Assembly (NCBI GenBank): GCA_005779525.1
Contig: SXIZ01000188.1
Coordinates: 1 to 10,822 of the forward strand
Origin: Methylococcaceae bacterium
Lineage (GTDB): Bacteria > Pseudomonadota > Gammaproteobacteria > Methylococcales > Methylomonadaceae
Length of the DNA: 10,822 nucleotides
Reading direction: 5' to 3'
In this document: in pieces, positions 1 through 6,222 of the stretch
Layout: each line of letters starts with the position of its first letter
Numbering within the stretch: the first letter of the stretch is position 1
Translations under genes and position numbers: made by a program
The notes under the pieces: model-generated
What the model saw: the letters and a program-made list of their open reading frames with translations, nothing else
Told to the model about the DNA's origin: nothing
Database searches by the model: none

Positions 1-1715
1 CCCCGATGTTGATCCGAACCTTCCAAATACAAATCCGCCGGGAAATGCAAGTTTTCACGCCGTTGCAAAACTGCCGCATGCGTCACGCCAGAATCAAACC
101 AGACATCCAGTGTATCGGTCATTTTTTGGTAGTGCTCAGCCTCTTTGCTTAATAACTCACTGGCATCTAAACTAAACCAGGCTTCGATTCCCTCTTTTTC
201 GATACGTTGTGCAACTTTTTCGATCAAGGCATCAGTTCTAGGATGTAACTCGCCAGTTTCTTTATGCACAAACAAGGTAATCGGCACGCCCCAAGTACGT
301 TGGCGCGAAACACACCAATCGGGTCTACCGTTAATCATGCTTTCGATACGCGCTTGCCCCCAGTCAGGAATCCATTGCACTTGTTGAATCGCCGCTAAGG
401 CTTGCTCGCGCAATTGCTCTTTATCCATAGAGATAAACCATTGCGGCGTGGCGCGGAAAATAATCGGGGTTTTATGCCGCCAGCAGTGTGGGTAGCTATG
501 CAACAAGGAATGATGATGCACGAGTTTGCCGCGCGCTTGCAGCACTTGCACCACATGTTCATTGGCATTAAATACATGTTCGCCCGCGAAAAACTCGGTG
601 CCAGGTAAAAATACGCCGTTATCTCCTACCGGGCAATCTACCGGAATACCATATTTTTGCCCTACGATATAGTCATCTTGACCATGTCCAGGCGCCGTAT
701 GCACGGCCCCAGTACCCGCATCGGTAGTGACGTGATCACCAAGAATAATCGGTACTTGTCTATCGTAAAACGGATGTTGCAGCAGTTGCTTATCCAGTGC
801 TGCGCCATTGCAATAGGCAATTACATGATAATCTTCAACGCCATAACGCAGCATGGCGTCTTTCAATAACGCTTCTGCCAGCACCAAACGTTCTTTTTGC
901 CCGTTAATAGCACATTGCACCACCACATATTCCAAATCAGGATTCAAAGACACCGCTTGGTTAGCTGGCAACGTCCAAGGCGTCGTGGTCCAAATAACTA
1001 CCGACAGCGGGCCTTCGCCCTCATGTTCGGGAGTATGATGACAACTTTGCATAAACTGCGGAACATCAATTACCGCAAAGCGCACATCGATTGCAGGCGA
1101 GTGTTTATCTTCGTATTCTACTTCGGCTTCTGCCAACGCCGAGCCGCAATCAGTACACCAATGCACAGGCTTAGCGCCTTGGGTTAAATGTCCACGACTG
1201 CTGATTTTGCCTAAAGCGCGCACAATGTCCGCTTCGGTGGCAAAATCCATGGTCAGATAGGGATTATCCCAATCACCTAATACCCCTAAACGAATAAATT
1301 CCTGTTTCTGAATATCTACCTGTTTATGTGCATACTCACGACAAGCTTTTCGAAATTCTGCTGCCGAAACTTTCACCCCGGCTTTGCCTACTTTCTTTTC
1401 CACCATCAATTCGATGGGCAAACCATGGCAATCCCAACCCGGGACGTACGGCGCATCATAACCACTGAGAACTTTGGATTTAATAATAATGTCTTTCAAC
1501 ACTTTATTCACCGCATGTCCAATATGAATTGAACCATTGGCGTATGGCGGGCCATCATGCAGCACAAACTTAGGACGCCCGGCACTGACCGCACGAATTT
1601 TTTGGTACAAGCCCATCGCATTCCATTGTTTTAAGCGTTCTGGCTCGCGTTGCGCCAGATTTGCCTTCATCGCAAAAGGGGTATTGGGTAAATTAAGCGT
1701 GTGTTTATAGTCCAT
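1..1715 (-). CDS. ileS: Isoleucyl-tRNA synthetase, N-terminal ~571 residues (runs off left edge)
   Basis: This class Ia aminoacyl-tRNA synthetase charges tRNA-Ile with isoleucine in the cytoplasm and edits mischarged valine. Translating the minus strand from the ATG at 1715 gives MDYKHTLNLPNTPFAMK, which aligns with the E. coli IleS start (MSDYKSTLNLP). The HIGH signature of the ATP site lies at residues 64-67 within ANGSIHIGH. The inserted CP1 editing domain shows WTTTPWTLPAN and GTGAVHTAPGHG. The frame then continues through RPDWCVSRQRTWG and LDVWFDSG to LEGSDQHRG at the window edge. About 60% of the usual ~930-940 residues is present; the KMSKS loop, anticodon-binding domain and C-terminal zinc site lie outside. 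An alternative ATG at 1721 would add two residues. No clear Shine-Dalgarno is seen. The start is 3-9 bases after the ribF stop, so cotranscription and translational coupling are likely. Confidence 0.97.
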   Translation of the reverse strand, partial: MDYKHTLNLPNTPFAMKANLAQREPERLKQWNAMGLYQKIRAVSAGRPKFVLHDGPPYANGSIHIGHAVNKVLKDIIIKSKVLSGYDAPYVPGWDCHGLPIELMVEKKVGKAGVKVSAAEFRKACREYAHKQVDIQKQEFIRLGVLGDWDNPYLTMDFATEADIVRALGKISSRGHLTQGAKPVHWCTDCGSALAEAEVEYEDKHSPAIDVRFAVIDVPQFMQSCHHTPEHEGEGPLSVVIWTTTPWTLPANQAVSLNPDLEYVVVQCAINGQKERLVLAEALLKDAMLRYGVEDYHVIAYCNGAALDKQLLQHPFYDRQVPIILGDHVTTDAGTGAVHTAPGHGQDDYIVGQKYGIPVDCPVGDNGVFLPGTEFFAGEHVFNANEHVVQVLQARGKLVHHHSLLHSYPHCWRHKTPIIFRATPQWFISMDKEQLREQALAAIQQVQWIPDWGQARIESMINGRPDWCVSRQRTWGVPITLFVHKETGELHPRTDALIEKVAQRIEKEGIEAWFSLDASELLSKEAEHYQKMTDTLDVWFDSGVTHAAVLQRRENLHFPADLYLEGSDQHR

Positions 1716-1724
1716 CGTCATCAA

Positions 1725-2663
1725 TTAGGTTTTATGATTAGCAAAAAAGTGTTTAGCCGCGCTTACGTCTTGTTTAATCTGGGCTTGCAAGTCCGATAAA
1801 GAAGCAAATCGCAGCTCTCTACGTAGCTTATGCTTAAAATGCACTTCTACATATTGTCCATAAATCTCGGTATCGAAATCAAATAAATGCGTTTCTAAAA
1901 TGACTTTCTCCCCGCCAGAAACCGTAGGGCGGGTACCGACATTCGCCACCCCTTGAATAACCCGGTTATCTATCCCCGTCATTTCTACTGCAAATACGCC
2001 TTCAATCGGCGTATTTTTGCGCTGCATTTGAATATTGGCCGTCGGAAACCCCAAGGTACGGCCCAACTTATCACCATGGGCGACCCGACCACAGACCGAA
2101 TAGGAGCGTCCGAGCAAGCGTTCTGCAAGCGCTAAATCACCGGCGCCGATGGCATCGCGAATCGCGGTACTGCTAATGCGCAAGCCTTCCAGCATATACG
2201 AACGGGTATCTTCCACCGCAAAACCGTATTGCGCCCCCGCCTCTTTCAGTAATGCAAAATTGCCGCGCCGCGCTTTGCCAAAATGAAAATCATCGCCAAC
2301 CACCAAATGCTTGACATTCAATTTCGTCAGCAAAATATCCTGAATAAAGGCATTGGCCTCAAGATTGGCAAAGTATTTATTGAATTTCAATACTAAAAGA
2401 TCATCTACTGGTAACGCCGCAAATTGTATGGCCTTCTCCCGCAAACGCATCAAACGTGAAGGCGCGTTATCGTGCAAAAAATATTCTAAGGGCTGTGGCT
2501 CAAAAATCATGACCACCACGGGCAATCCCAATTCGGTGGCATGTTGCGCCAATTTATTGATGACCGCCTGATGCCCTAAATGTACGCCATCAAAATTTCC
2601 GATGGTCAACAAACACCCCTGCTGTAAAGGCTCTAAATGCGCCAAACCTCTTATTATTCGCAT
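1725..2663 (-). CDS. ribF: Bifunctional riboflavin kinase / FAD synthetase
   Basis: The enzyme phosphorylates riboflavin to FMN and adenylylates FMN to FAD. It has 312 residues (E. coli RibF has 313). The N-terminal nucleotidyltransferase domain shows GNFDGVHLGH at 22-31, the HxGH-type ATP site. It also shows GDDFHFG at 123-129 and ISSTAIR at 163-169. The C-terminal kinase domain begins near GRVAHGDKLGRTLGFPTAN (192-210) and includes GVANVGTRPTV and the FASLSDLQAQI region. I start at the ATG at 2663, because MRIIRG aligns with MKLIRG of E. coli. A TTG one codon upstream (2666) would also be possible. A GGGA sits only 3 bases before the ATG. The gene is followed directly by ileS, the usual gammaproteobacterial order. 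The leader is too short to hold an FMN riboswitch. Confidence 0.96.
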   Translation of the reverse strand: MRIIRGLAHLEPLQQGCLLTIGNFDGVHLGHQAVINKLAQHATELGLPVVVMIFEPQPLEYFLHDNAPSRLMRLREKAIQFAALPVDDLLVLKFNKYFANLEANAFIQDILLTKLNVKHLVVGDDFHFGKARRGNFALLKEAGAQYGFAVEDTRSYMLEGLRISSTAIRDAIGAGDLALAERLLGRSYSVCGRVAHGDKLGRTLGFPTANIQMQRKNTPIEGVFAVEMTGIDNRVIQGVANVGTRPTVSGGEKVILETHLFDFDTEIYGQYVEVHFKHKLRRELRFASLSDLQAQIKQDVSAAKHFFANHKT

Positions 2664-2694
2664 CAATCCCAGTCAATATTCAAAAAAAACTTGA

Positions 2695-2722
2695 ATTTTA
2701 GCATTAACTTAAGGCCTGTTAA
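2695..2722 (-). promoter_or_regulatory. Predicted sigma70-type promoter for ribF-ileS
   Basis: Read on the minus strand, a -35 box TTAACA (2722-2717, 5/6 to consensus) is separated by 16 bases from a -10 box TAAAAT (2700-2695, 5/6). Transcription would start near 2688, about 25 bases before the ribF start. This suggests that ribF and ileS can be transcribed independently of murJ and of the gene at 2799-3401. It is a pattern match only. Confidence 0.55.
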
Positions 2723-2798
2723 GGACAATTTCCACCTGCTATTCATTTTCTAAAATATTTGTGCGCCGCAGTAGAGGTATTTGTGTCCTAAACGCGCT

Positions 2799-3401
2799 TT
2801 ACTCCAAATTAACCAAAGCCAGCGTTTGTTGCTGTAGCGCTTGTGCATGATTTAACGACGCTATACCCGTTTGCTGCATTGAGCTCCCCAGGGAATACGC
2901 TAACCCTGAAGCTAACACTCTTGAGTAAAAGGAAAAACTATCGACATACACAGGTAGGCTCGCTTGTAATTGCTCGACTGAATTAAGCTGCTGTTCAAAA
3001 TCTTGGCGTCGCTGATCTAAAAGCGCCATCAGTTCAGCGTTCTGCGCAGCGTTGTCCGACAACGCCAATGACCATGTTAAATCTCTCAGCAAGCGACATT
3101 CACCAAAATATTCCCCAGATTGAGCACTGTGCCATTGCTCCGGTGAAATCATGGATAATTGCCAACTGCCATTTTTGTAATATAACCAGTAGGACCGTTC
3201 CACTACAGGCTTAAAGCGAATCTGACTTTCCAAGATAAACAGTGAGGTGAATAACTCTGTCGAAACTTGGGTAATATGCTTAGGCGCAGCCGCACTGAGG
3301 CGTTTATACTCGCTCAGCGAATCCAGAATTGGACTCAAGCCTTTGCCTTGGGGATTTGGAAGCCCGTGCTTAGCATACGGCGTAGGATAAAATTTAGTCA
3401 T
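2799..3401 (-). CDS. DUF2452-like protein of unknown function
   Basis: This is a 200-residue soluble protein with no signal peptide or clear membrane segment. I recognise a likely DUF2452 relationship from an early PNPQGKGL motif (residues 15-22) and a central WLYYKNGSWQLSMISPEQW-like block of alternating aromatic and hydrophobic residues. This is recalled family resemblance, not a search result. The C-terminal half is rich in Gln and Leu and looks helical (LDQRRQDFEQQLNSVEQLQ). No function is known to me for the family. I chose the ATG at 3401 (MTKFYPTPY). An in-frame ATG at 3428 would add nine residues but falls almost at the edge of the repeat element beginning near 3430. Neither start has a good Shine-Dalgarno. 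The gene lies between murJ and ribF, which commonly adjoin or lie close together in relatives, so it looks like a later arrival. Confidence 0.72.
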   Translation of the reverse strand: MTKFYPTPYAKHGLPNPQGKGLSPILDSLSEYKRLSAAAPKHITQVSTELFTSLFILESQIRFKPVVERSYWLYYKNGSWQLSMISPEQWHSAQSGEYFGECRLLRDLTWSLALSDNAAQNAELMALLDQRRQDFEQQLNSVEQLQASLPVYVDSFSFYSRVLASGLAYSLGSSMQQTGIASLNHAQALQQQTLALVNLE

Positions 3402-3429
3402 CAGTATGCACTCAACATTTGCAATCATT

Positions 3430-3446
3430 TAATTGACGTTACGCAG
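3430..3446 (+). repeat. Left terminal inverted repeat of the putative element
   Basis: This 17-bp sequence pairs at 15 of 17 positions with the reverse complement of 3856-3872. It also overlaps a local perfect palindrome, ACGTTAC-GCA-GTAACGT (3436-3452), which is followed on the plus strand by five T residues (3454-3458). Confidence 0.55.
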
Positions 3447-3486
3447 TAACGTGTTTTTAACCCCGTTTACCGCGTCGAGCACCGCA

Positions 3487-3580
3487 GTATTTATCGGGAA
3501 TAGCCCAACGGGGTGCGGCATGGATGCCGCACGGTGGCAAAGGGGCTGGACGCCCCTTTTGCCGCCCCCCCGATAAATAC
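3487..3580. repeat. Nested stem structure A: 12-bp outer stem enclosing two hairpins
   Basis: The outer arms GTATTTATCGGG (3487-3498) and CCCGATAAATAC (3569-3580) are perfectly complementary. They enclose two hairpins. The first is GTGCGGCAT-GG-ATGCCGCAC (3513-3532), a perfect 9-bp stem. The second is AAAGGGGC-TGGAC-GCCCCTTT (3539-3546 with 3552-3559), extendable by GGC/GCC with one bulged T. As RNA or as extruded DNA this would fold into a three-way junction. The structure is read directly from the sequence; its function is unknown. Confidence 0.8.
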
Positions 3581-3624
3581 GAGAAGCGCAAGACATTAGC
3601 GGTGACCGGGCCGCCTAATGACTC

Positions 3625-3686
3625 ATGCCATCCAGGCATTCGCACTTCGTGTGCTAACGCATCCAAATCTGTTCCTGACAGATTTG
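3625..3686. repeat. Three consecutive small hairpins
   Basis: The hairpins are ATGCC-ATCCA-GGCAT (3625-3639), GCAC-TTCGT-GTGC (3642-3654) and CAAATCTGT-TCCTG-ACAGATTTG (3664-3686, perfect 9-bp stem). They link the two larger stem structures of the element. On the minus strand the first has TGGAT in its loop, like the loops of structure A. Confidence 0.7.
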
Positions 3687-3692
3687 TCTTTG

Positions 3693-3774
3693 AATACTTT
3701 CTTTTCGACTGCATGGATGCAGGAGGTAGAGCAACGCCTGGAGCAGTTGCCGAGGCGGCGCAAAAGAAAGTATT
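3693..3774. repeat. Stem structure B: 13-bp perfect inverted repeat
   Basis: The arms AATACTTTCTTTT (3693-3705) and AAAAGAAAGTATT (3762-3774) are fully complementary. Inside lie GCA-TGGA-TGC (3711-3720) and a longer imperfect stem in which CGCCT (3735-3739) pairs with AGGCG (3753-3757), competing with GCAAC/GTTGC (3731-3735 with 3746-3750). It is the second large stem of the element. Confidence 0.75.
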
Positions 3775-3802
3775 TCGCTTTCGGGTGCGAGAACCCGATT
3801 AG

Positions 3803-3822
3803 AAAAACGTCGCGATAGCGAC
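3803..3822 (-). terminator. Possible intrinsic terminator downstream of murJ
   Basis: Read on the minus strand, the hairpin GTCGC-TATC-GCGAC (3822-3809) is followed by G and then five T residues (3807-3803). It lies about 120 bases after the murJ stop, inside the putative repeat element. The stem is short, so termination may be partial. A further hairpin, TCGGGT/ACCCGA (3781-3798), lies beyond it. Confidence 0.4.
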
Positions 3823-3855
3823 TCTGCATGATTTTCTATGCTACAAAAAAGCGAT

Positions 3856-3872
3856 CTGCGTAACATCAGTTA
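3856..3872 (-). repeat. Right terminal inverted repeat of the putative element
   Basis: Its reverse complement matches 3430-3446 at 15 of 17 positions, with the innermost nine bases (GTTACGCAG) identical. A small local palindrome, GTAAC-ATCA-GTTAC (3860-3873), overlaps it, mirroring the palindrome at the left end. Confidence 0.55.
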
Positions 3873-3942
3873 CTTAATCAATTTACCTGGATTTCAAACC
3901 AGCGCAATGTCAGATGCAAATTCTACGTACCATTAAATGCAA

Positions 3943-5481
3943 TTAAATTAACTTTGCAGCGACCAACTGTTGCCAACGCACTCCCACCACGGTTAGCCCC
4001 AGCCCATAGAGCAAAATACTCGCACTGACCGCCCCTAATAAATGCCAAATACGTTCCGAGGCGCTCCAGAGTACCCAGAGTTCACTATCTACGCCAAAAT
4101 ACAAAGCTGTCCCCATCAGTGTATTCGCAACTACGATACGCACACAAAATGGCCACCAGCCAGATTGCGGTTGATAAACTTTAGCCTGCAGCAAGCGATA
4201 CAGTAATAACCCCGCGTTAACAAAGGCCGCCAGCGAAGTCGCTAACGCCAGCCCAGCATGCGCTAATGGCACCACCAATAGCGCAGTAAACAGCAAATTC
4301 GCGCCTAACGCGTATATTCCCAGAGTCACGGGGGTGCGGTGATCTTGTCTTGCGGAAAAACCTTGAACTAAGATACGAATAAGCATAAATCCCACTAAAC
4401 CAAACGCATAGGCAGTTAAGCTTTGGGCGGATTTTGCGACATCGGGCAAGGTAAATTCACCATACAGAAACATGGTTATTAATAAAGGCTTTGCCAACAG
4501 CACTAAGCCAATGGTTGCAGGCACACCCACGACTAAAACCCAGCGCAAGCCCCAATCTAAAGCTTGGGAAAATCGCTGCTGATCTGCAGTCACATAACTT
4601 TGGGCCAGTCCGGGTAACACCGCCGTGGCAAGTGCCAAACCAAAAATTCCCAACGGAAACTCCACCAAGCGATCAGAATAATACAACCAAGACACACTAC
4701 CTGCGGGCAAAAAGGAGGCAAACACCGAATCTAGAAATAAATTAATTTGACTCACTGAGGAGCCGAACAACACGGGCAACATTAATCCAATAATTTGCCT
4801 GACACCCGCATGCTGCTTGAGGCGTGGCCTGGGAAGTAAACCGATACGCCATAACACGGGCAGCTGTAATAGTACCTGCAACACCCCGGCAATAAACACC
4901 CCCCAAGCCAAAGCGATAACGGGTTGTTCAAACAACGGAGCCCACCAGACAGCGGCTAGAATCATACAAATATTCAGCAAGACTGGAGTAACTGCCGGAA
5001 TGGCAAAACGACCATAAACATTAAGAATACTGCCTGCTAACGCGACCAACGCGACAAAGAATAAATACGGAAAAGTAATTTGCAATAACTGCACAGCTAA
5101 AGCATGCTGCCCACTCGCCCATTGAAATCCTGGAGCAATCGCCAAGACCAACAGCGGTGCCGCCAGCACCCCGACACAGGTTAGAGCCAATAAAGCGAGC
5201 CCCAACACCCCCGCGGTATGGTCAACCAATTGTTTAACTGCGGCTTCCCCACCCTGACGTTGATATTCAGTTAACACAGGGACAATTGCTTGAGCAAAAG
5301 CACCTTCGGCAAATAAGCGCCGAAAAAAATTAGGAATTTTAAACGCGATATAAAAGGCATCCGTTGCCATATCGACGCCCAAAAATCTGGCGAGTAACAT
5401 GTCGCGCACAAAGCCTAATACTCTAGAAATCAGGGTCATACTGCCAACAACAGCCGTAGACTGCAATAATTTTTTACTCAA
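3943..5481 (-). CDS. murJ: Lipid II flippase MurJ (MviN)
   Basis: This integral inner-membrane protein of the MOP superfamily (MviN branch) moves lipid II across the membrane for peptidoglycan synthesis. It has 512 residues, close to the 511 of E. coli MurJ, and is strongly hydrophobic with about 14 expected membrane helices. The functionally important charged residues are kept: Arg20, Arg26, Asp41 and Arg54 (E. coli R18, R24, D39, R52) in SRVLGFVRD, MATDAF and FRRLFAEGAF. Arg271 in SWLYYSDRLVEFP corresponds to E. coli R270. The start is a TTG at 5481, supported by AGGA at 5494-5491 with 9-base spacing and by alignment of MSKKLLQSTAVVGSMT with the E. coli N-terminus. It diverges from rpsT; downstream lies the repeat element rather than ribF. 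Confidence 0.97.
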   Translation of the reverse strand: MSKKLLQSTAVVGSMTLISRVLGFVRDMLLARFLGVDMATDAFYIAFKIPNFFRRLFAEGAFAQAIVPVLTEYQRQGGEAAVKQLVDHTAGVLGLALLALTCVGVLAAPLLVLAIAPGFQWASGQHALAVQLLQITFPYLFFVALVALAGSILNVYGRFAIPAVTPVLLNICMILAAVWWAPLFEQPVIALAWGVFIAGVLQVLLQLPVLWRIGLLPRPRLKQHAGVRQIIGLMLPVLFGSSVSQINLFLDSVFASFLPAGSVSWLYYSDRLVEFPLGIFGLALATAVLPGLAQSYVTADQQRFSQALDWGLRWVLVVGVPATIGLVLLAKPLLITMFLYGEFTLPDVAKSAQSLTAYAFGLVGFMLIRILVQGFSARQDHRTPVTLGIYALGANLLFTALLVVPLAHAGLALATSLAAFVNAGLLLYRLLQAKVYQPQSGWWPFCVRIVVANTLMGTALYFGVDSELWVLWSASERIWHLLGAVSASILLYGLGLTVVGVRWQQLVAAKLI

Positions 5482-5490
5482 CTCTATCTT

Positions 5491-5494
5491 TCCT
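5491..5494 (-). promoter_or_regulatory. Ribosome binding site fixing the TTG start of murJ
   Basis: AGGA on the minus strand lies 9 bases before TTG at 5481. There is no nearby ATG in frame before codon 15, and that one lies inside the conserved first helix, so TTG is the likely true start. Confidence 0.65.
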
Positions 5495-5499
5495 AACAG

Positions 5500-5529
5500 G
5501 TTATAGTTGACAATAAAGTAAATTCACAA
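5500..5529 (-). promoter_or_regulatory. Predicted murJ promoter
   Basis: On the minus strand TTGTGA (5529-5524, 4/6) is followed after 18 bases by TATAAC (5505-5500, 5/6). Transcription would begin near 5493, leaving a very short leader that could just include the AGGA ribosome binding site. It overlaps the rpsT promoter. Confidence 0.4.
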
Positions 5530-5535
5530 CATAAT
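5507..5535 (+). promoter_or_regulatory. Predicted strong promoter of rpsT
   Basis: A perfect -35 box TTGACA (5507-5512) is followed by a 17-base spacer and a -10 box CATAAT (5530-5535, 5/6). Transcription would start near 5542, giving a leader of about 34 bases. The strength fits a ribosomal protein gene. Confidence 0.65.
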
Positions 5536-5575
5536 TATTCGTTTCTATTAACACTATATAGCAAGTATTGACAAC

Positions 5576-5845
5576 ATGGCAAATTCCCCACAAGCTAAAA
5601 AACGAGCACGTCAAGCAGAAAAAAGCCGTGTTCGCAATGCCGGACAACGCAGCAATGTGCGCACTTTCGTAAAAAAAGTATTAGCCGCTGTAAAAACAGG
5701 TAATAAAGAACAAGCCGAAGCAGCCTTTAAAGTTGCTGCCCCTATTTTAGACGCTGCAGTGAACAAAGGCTTAATTCACAAAAATAAAGCCGCACGAGGC
5801 AAAAGCCGCTTAAACGCTAAAATTCGCGCTCTTGCTGCAGCTTAA
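5576..5845 (+). CDS. rpsT: 30S ribosomal protein S20
   Basis: S20 binds 16S rRNA early in assembly of the small subunit. The 89-residue length and composition are typical. The N-terminus MANSPQAKKRARQAEKSR is the S20 signature, and TFVKKVLAAV, GLIHKNKAARGKSRLNAKI and an Ala-rich end follow. It is monocistronic, with its own promoter and an intrinsic terminator. No Shine-Dalgarno is visible before the ATG. In E. coli the rpsT start is also weak (UUG) and S20 represses its own translation, so a poor initiation site here may serve the same feedback. That last point is inference. Confidence 0.98.
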   Translation: MANSPQAKKRARQAEKSRVRNAGQRSNVRTFVKKVLAAVKTGNKEQAEAAFKVAAPILDAAVNKGLIHKNKAARGKSRLNAKIRALAAA

Positions 5846-5873
5846 GTCACTATCTGACTGACAGCTCAAAAAT

Positions 5874-5898
5874 AAAACCGCAGCAATGCGGTTTTTTT
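5874..5898 (+). terminator. Intrinsic terminator of rpsT
   Basis: AAAACCGCA (5874-5882), loop GCAA, TGCGGTTTT (5887-5895), with an uninterrupted run of seven T residues (5892-5898). It lies 29 bases after the rpsT stop. Confidence 0.92.
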
Positions 5899-6222
5899 AT
5901 GCCTATGATTTTTTTGCAGTTCAAGCAATTCAATCTCTAGCGCATCGCATCCTCAGCCAGAAGGCATTTAGACTTCCAGAGCGCCAGCCATAAAACTAAA
6001 ATTCTACAAACTATATTGCGCCTCTAGTATTAGAGCATCTGAATTTCAATAGCTATTTTTAACGACCACCGCTCAAAGCGCATCACAGCTGCAGTTTTTA
6101 TTTTGTTTAGAACCCACCCAAAGACTTGTATAAATTACAGGGTAGGCAGTCCCGATACATTGTTATATTATGATTTCTATTGAACAATCTTTTGCACTCA
6201 GGGCTGGCGTTACTGATCCATT
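5899..6222. other. Gene-free interval between rpsT terminator and the barrel gene
   Basis: The 324 bases are AT-rich and hold no convincing reading frame or RNA gene. A small hairpin CTCTA-GTAT-TAGAG lies at 6022-6035. The only regulatory candidate I see is the weak promoter at 6143-6171. The length leaves room for regulation of the downstream operon by factors that I cannot identify. Confidence 0.5.
6143..6171 (+). promoter_or_regulatory. Weak candidate promoter for the barrel / PBP-like / diguanylate cyclase operon
   Basis: TAGGCA (6143-6148, 4/6) and TATTAT (6166-6171, 5/6) are separated by 17 bases. The predicted start near 6178 gives a leader of about 45 bases. The match is weak, and an activator or another sigma factor may be involved. 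Confidence 0.27.

Larger units (their letters stand above)
3430..3872. mobile_element. Putative MITE-like, hairpin-rich intergenic element with terminal inverted repeats
   Basis: The 443-bp block lies between murJ and the DUF2452-like gene. Its ends are inverted repeats matching at 15 of 17 positions: TAATTGACGTTACGCAG at 3430-3446 and CTGCGTAACATCAGTTA at 3856-3872. Inside are two long-armed stems (3487-3580 and 3693-3774) plus at least five smaller hairpins. It encodes no convincing protein. Part of it (about 3470-3620) is visibly richer in G+C than its surroundings. TTAAT occurs just at both outer ends (3429-3433 and 3874-3878) and might be a target duplication, but it is AT-rich and partly overlaps the left repeat, so this is weak. 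Terminal repeats without a transposase fit a non-autonomous element; a dispersed regulatory or RNA-structured repeat is the alternative. Confidence 0.55.

Noticed and set aside
145..1532. Many short plus-strand frames
   Set aside because: All are antisense to ileS, whose protein is unambiguous.
1716..1724. T-box or other leader control of ileS
   Set aside because: Only a few bases separate ribF and ileS, leaving no room for a leader.
2664..2690. FMN riboswitch upstream of ribF
   Set aside because: The predicted leader is only about 25 bases, and no conserved RFN stem elements are seen.
3457..3866. Several 66-92 codon frames on both strands inside the hairpin-rich block
   Set aside because: They overlap each other in many frames, have Arg/Ser/Cys-rich meaningless products and follow the palindromes. 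They are by-products of the repeat.
3430..3872. CRISPR array
   Set aside because: The repeats are inverted and unequal, with no regular direct repeat and spacer pattern.
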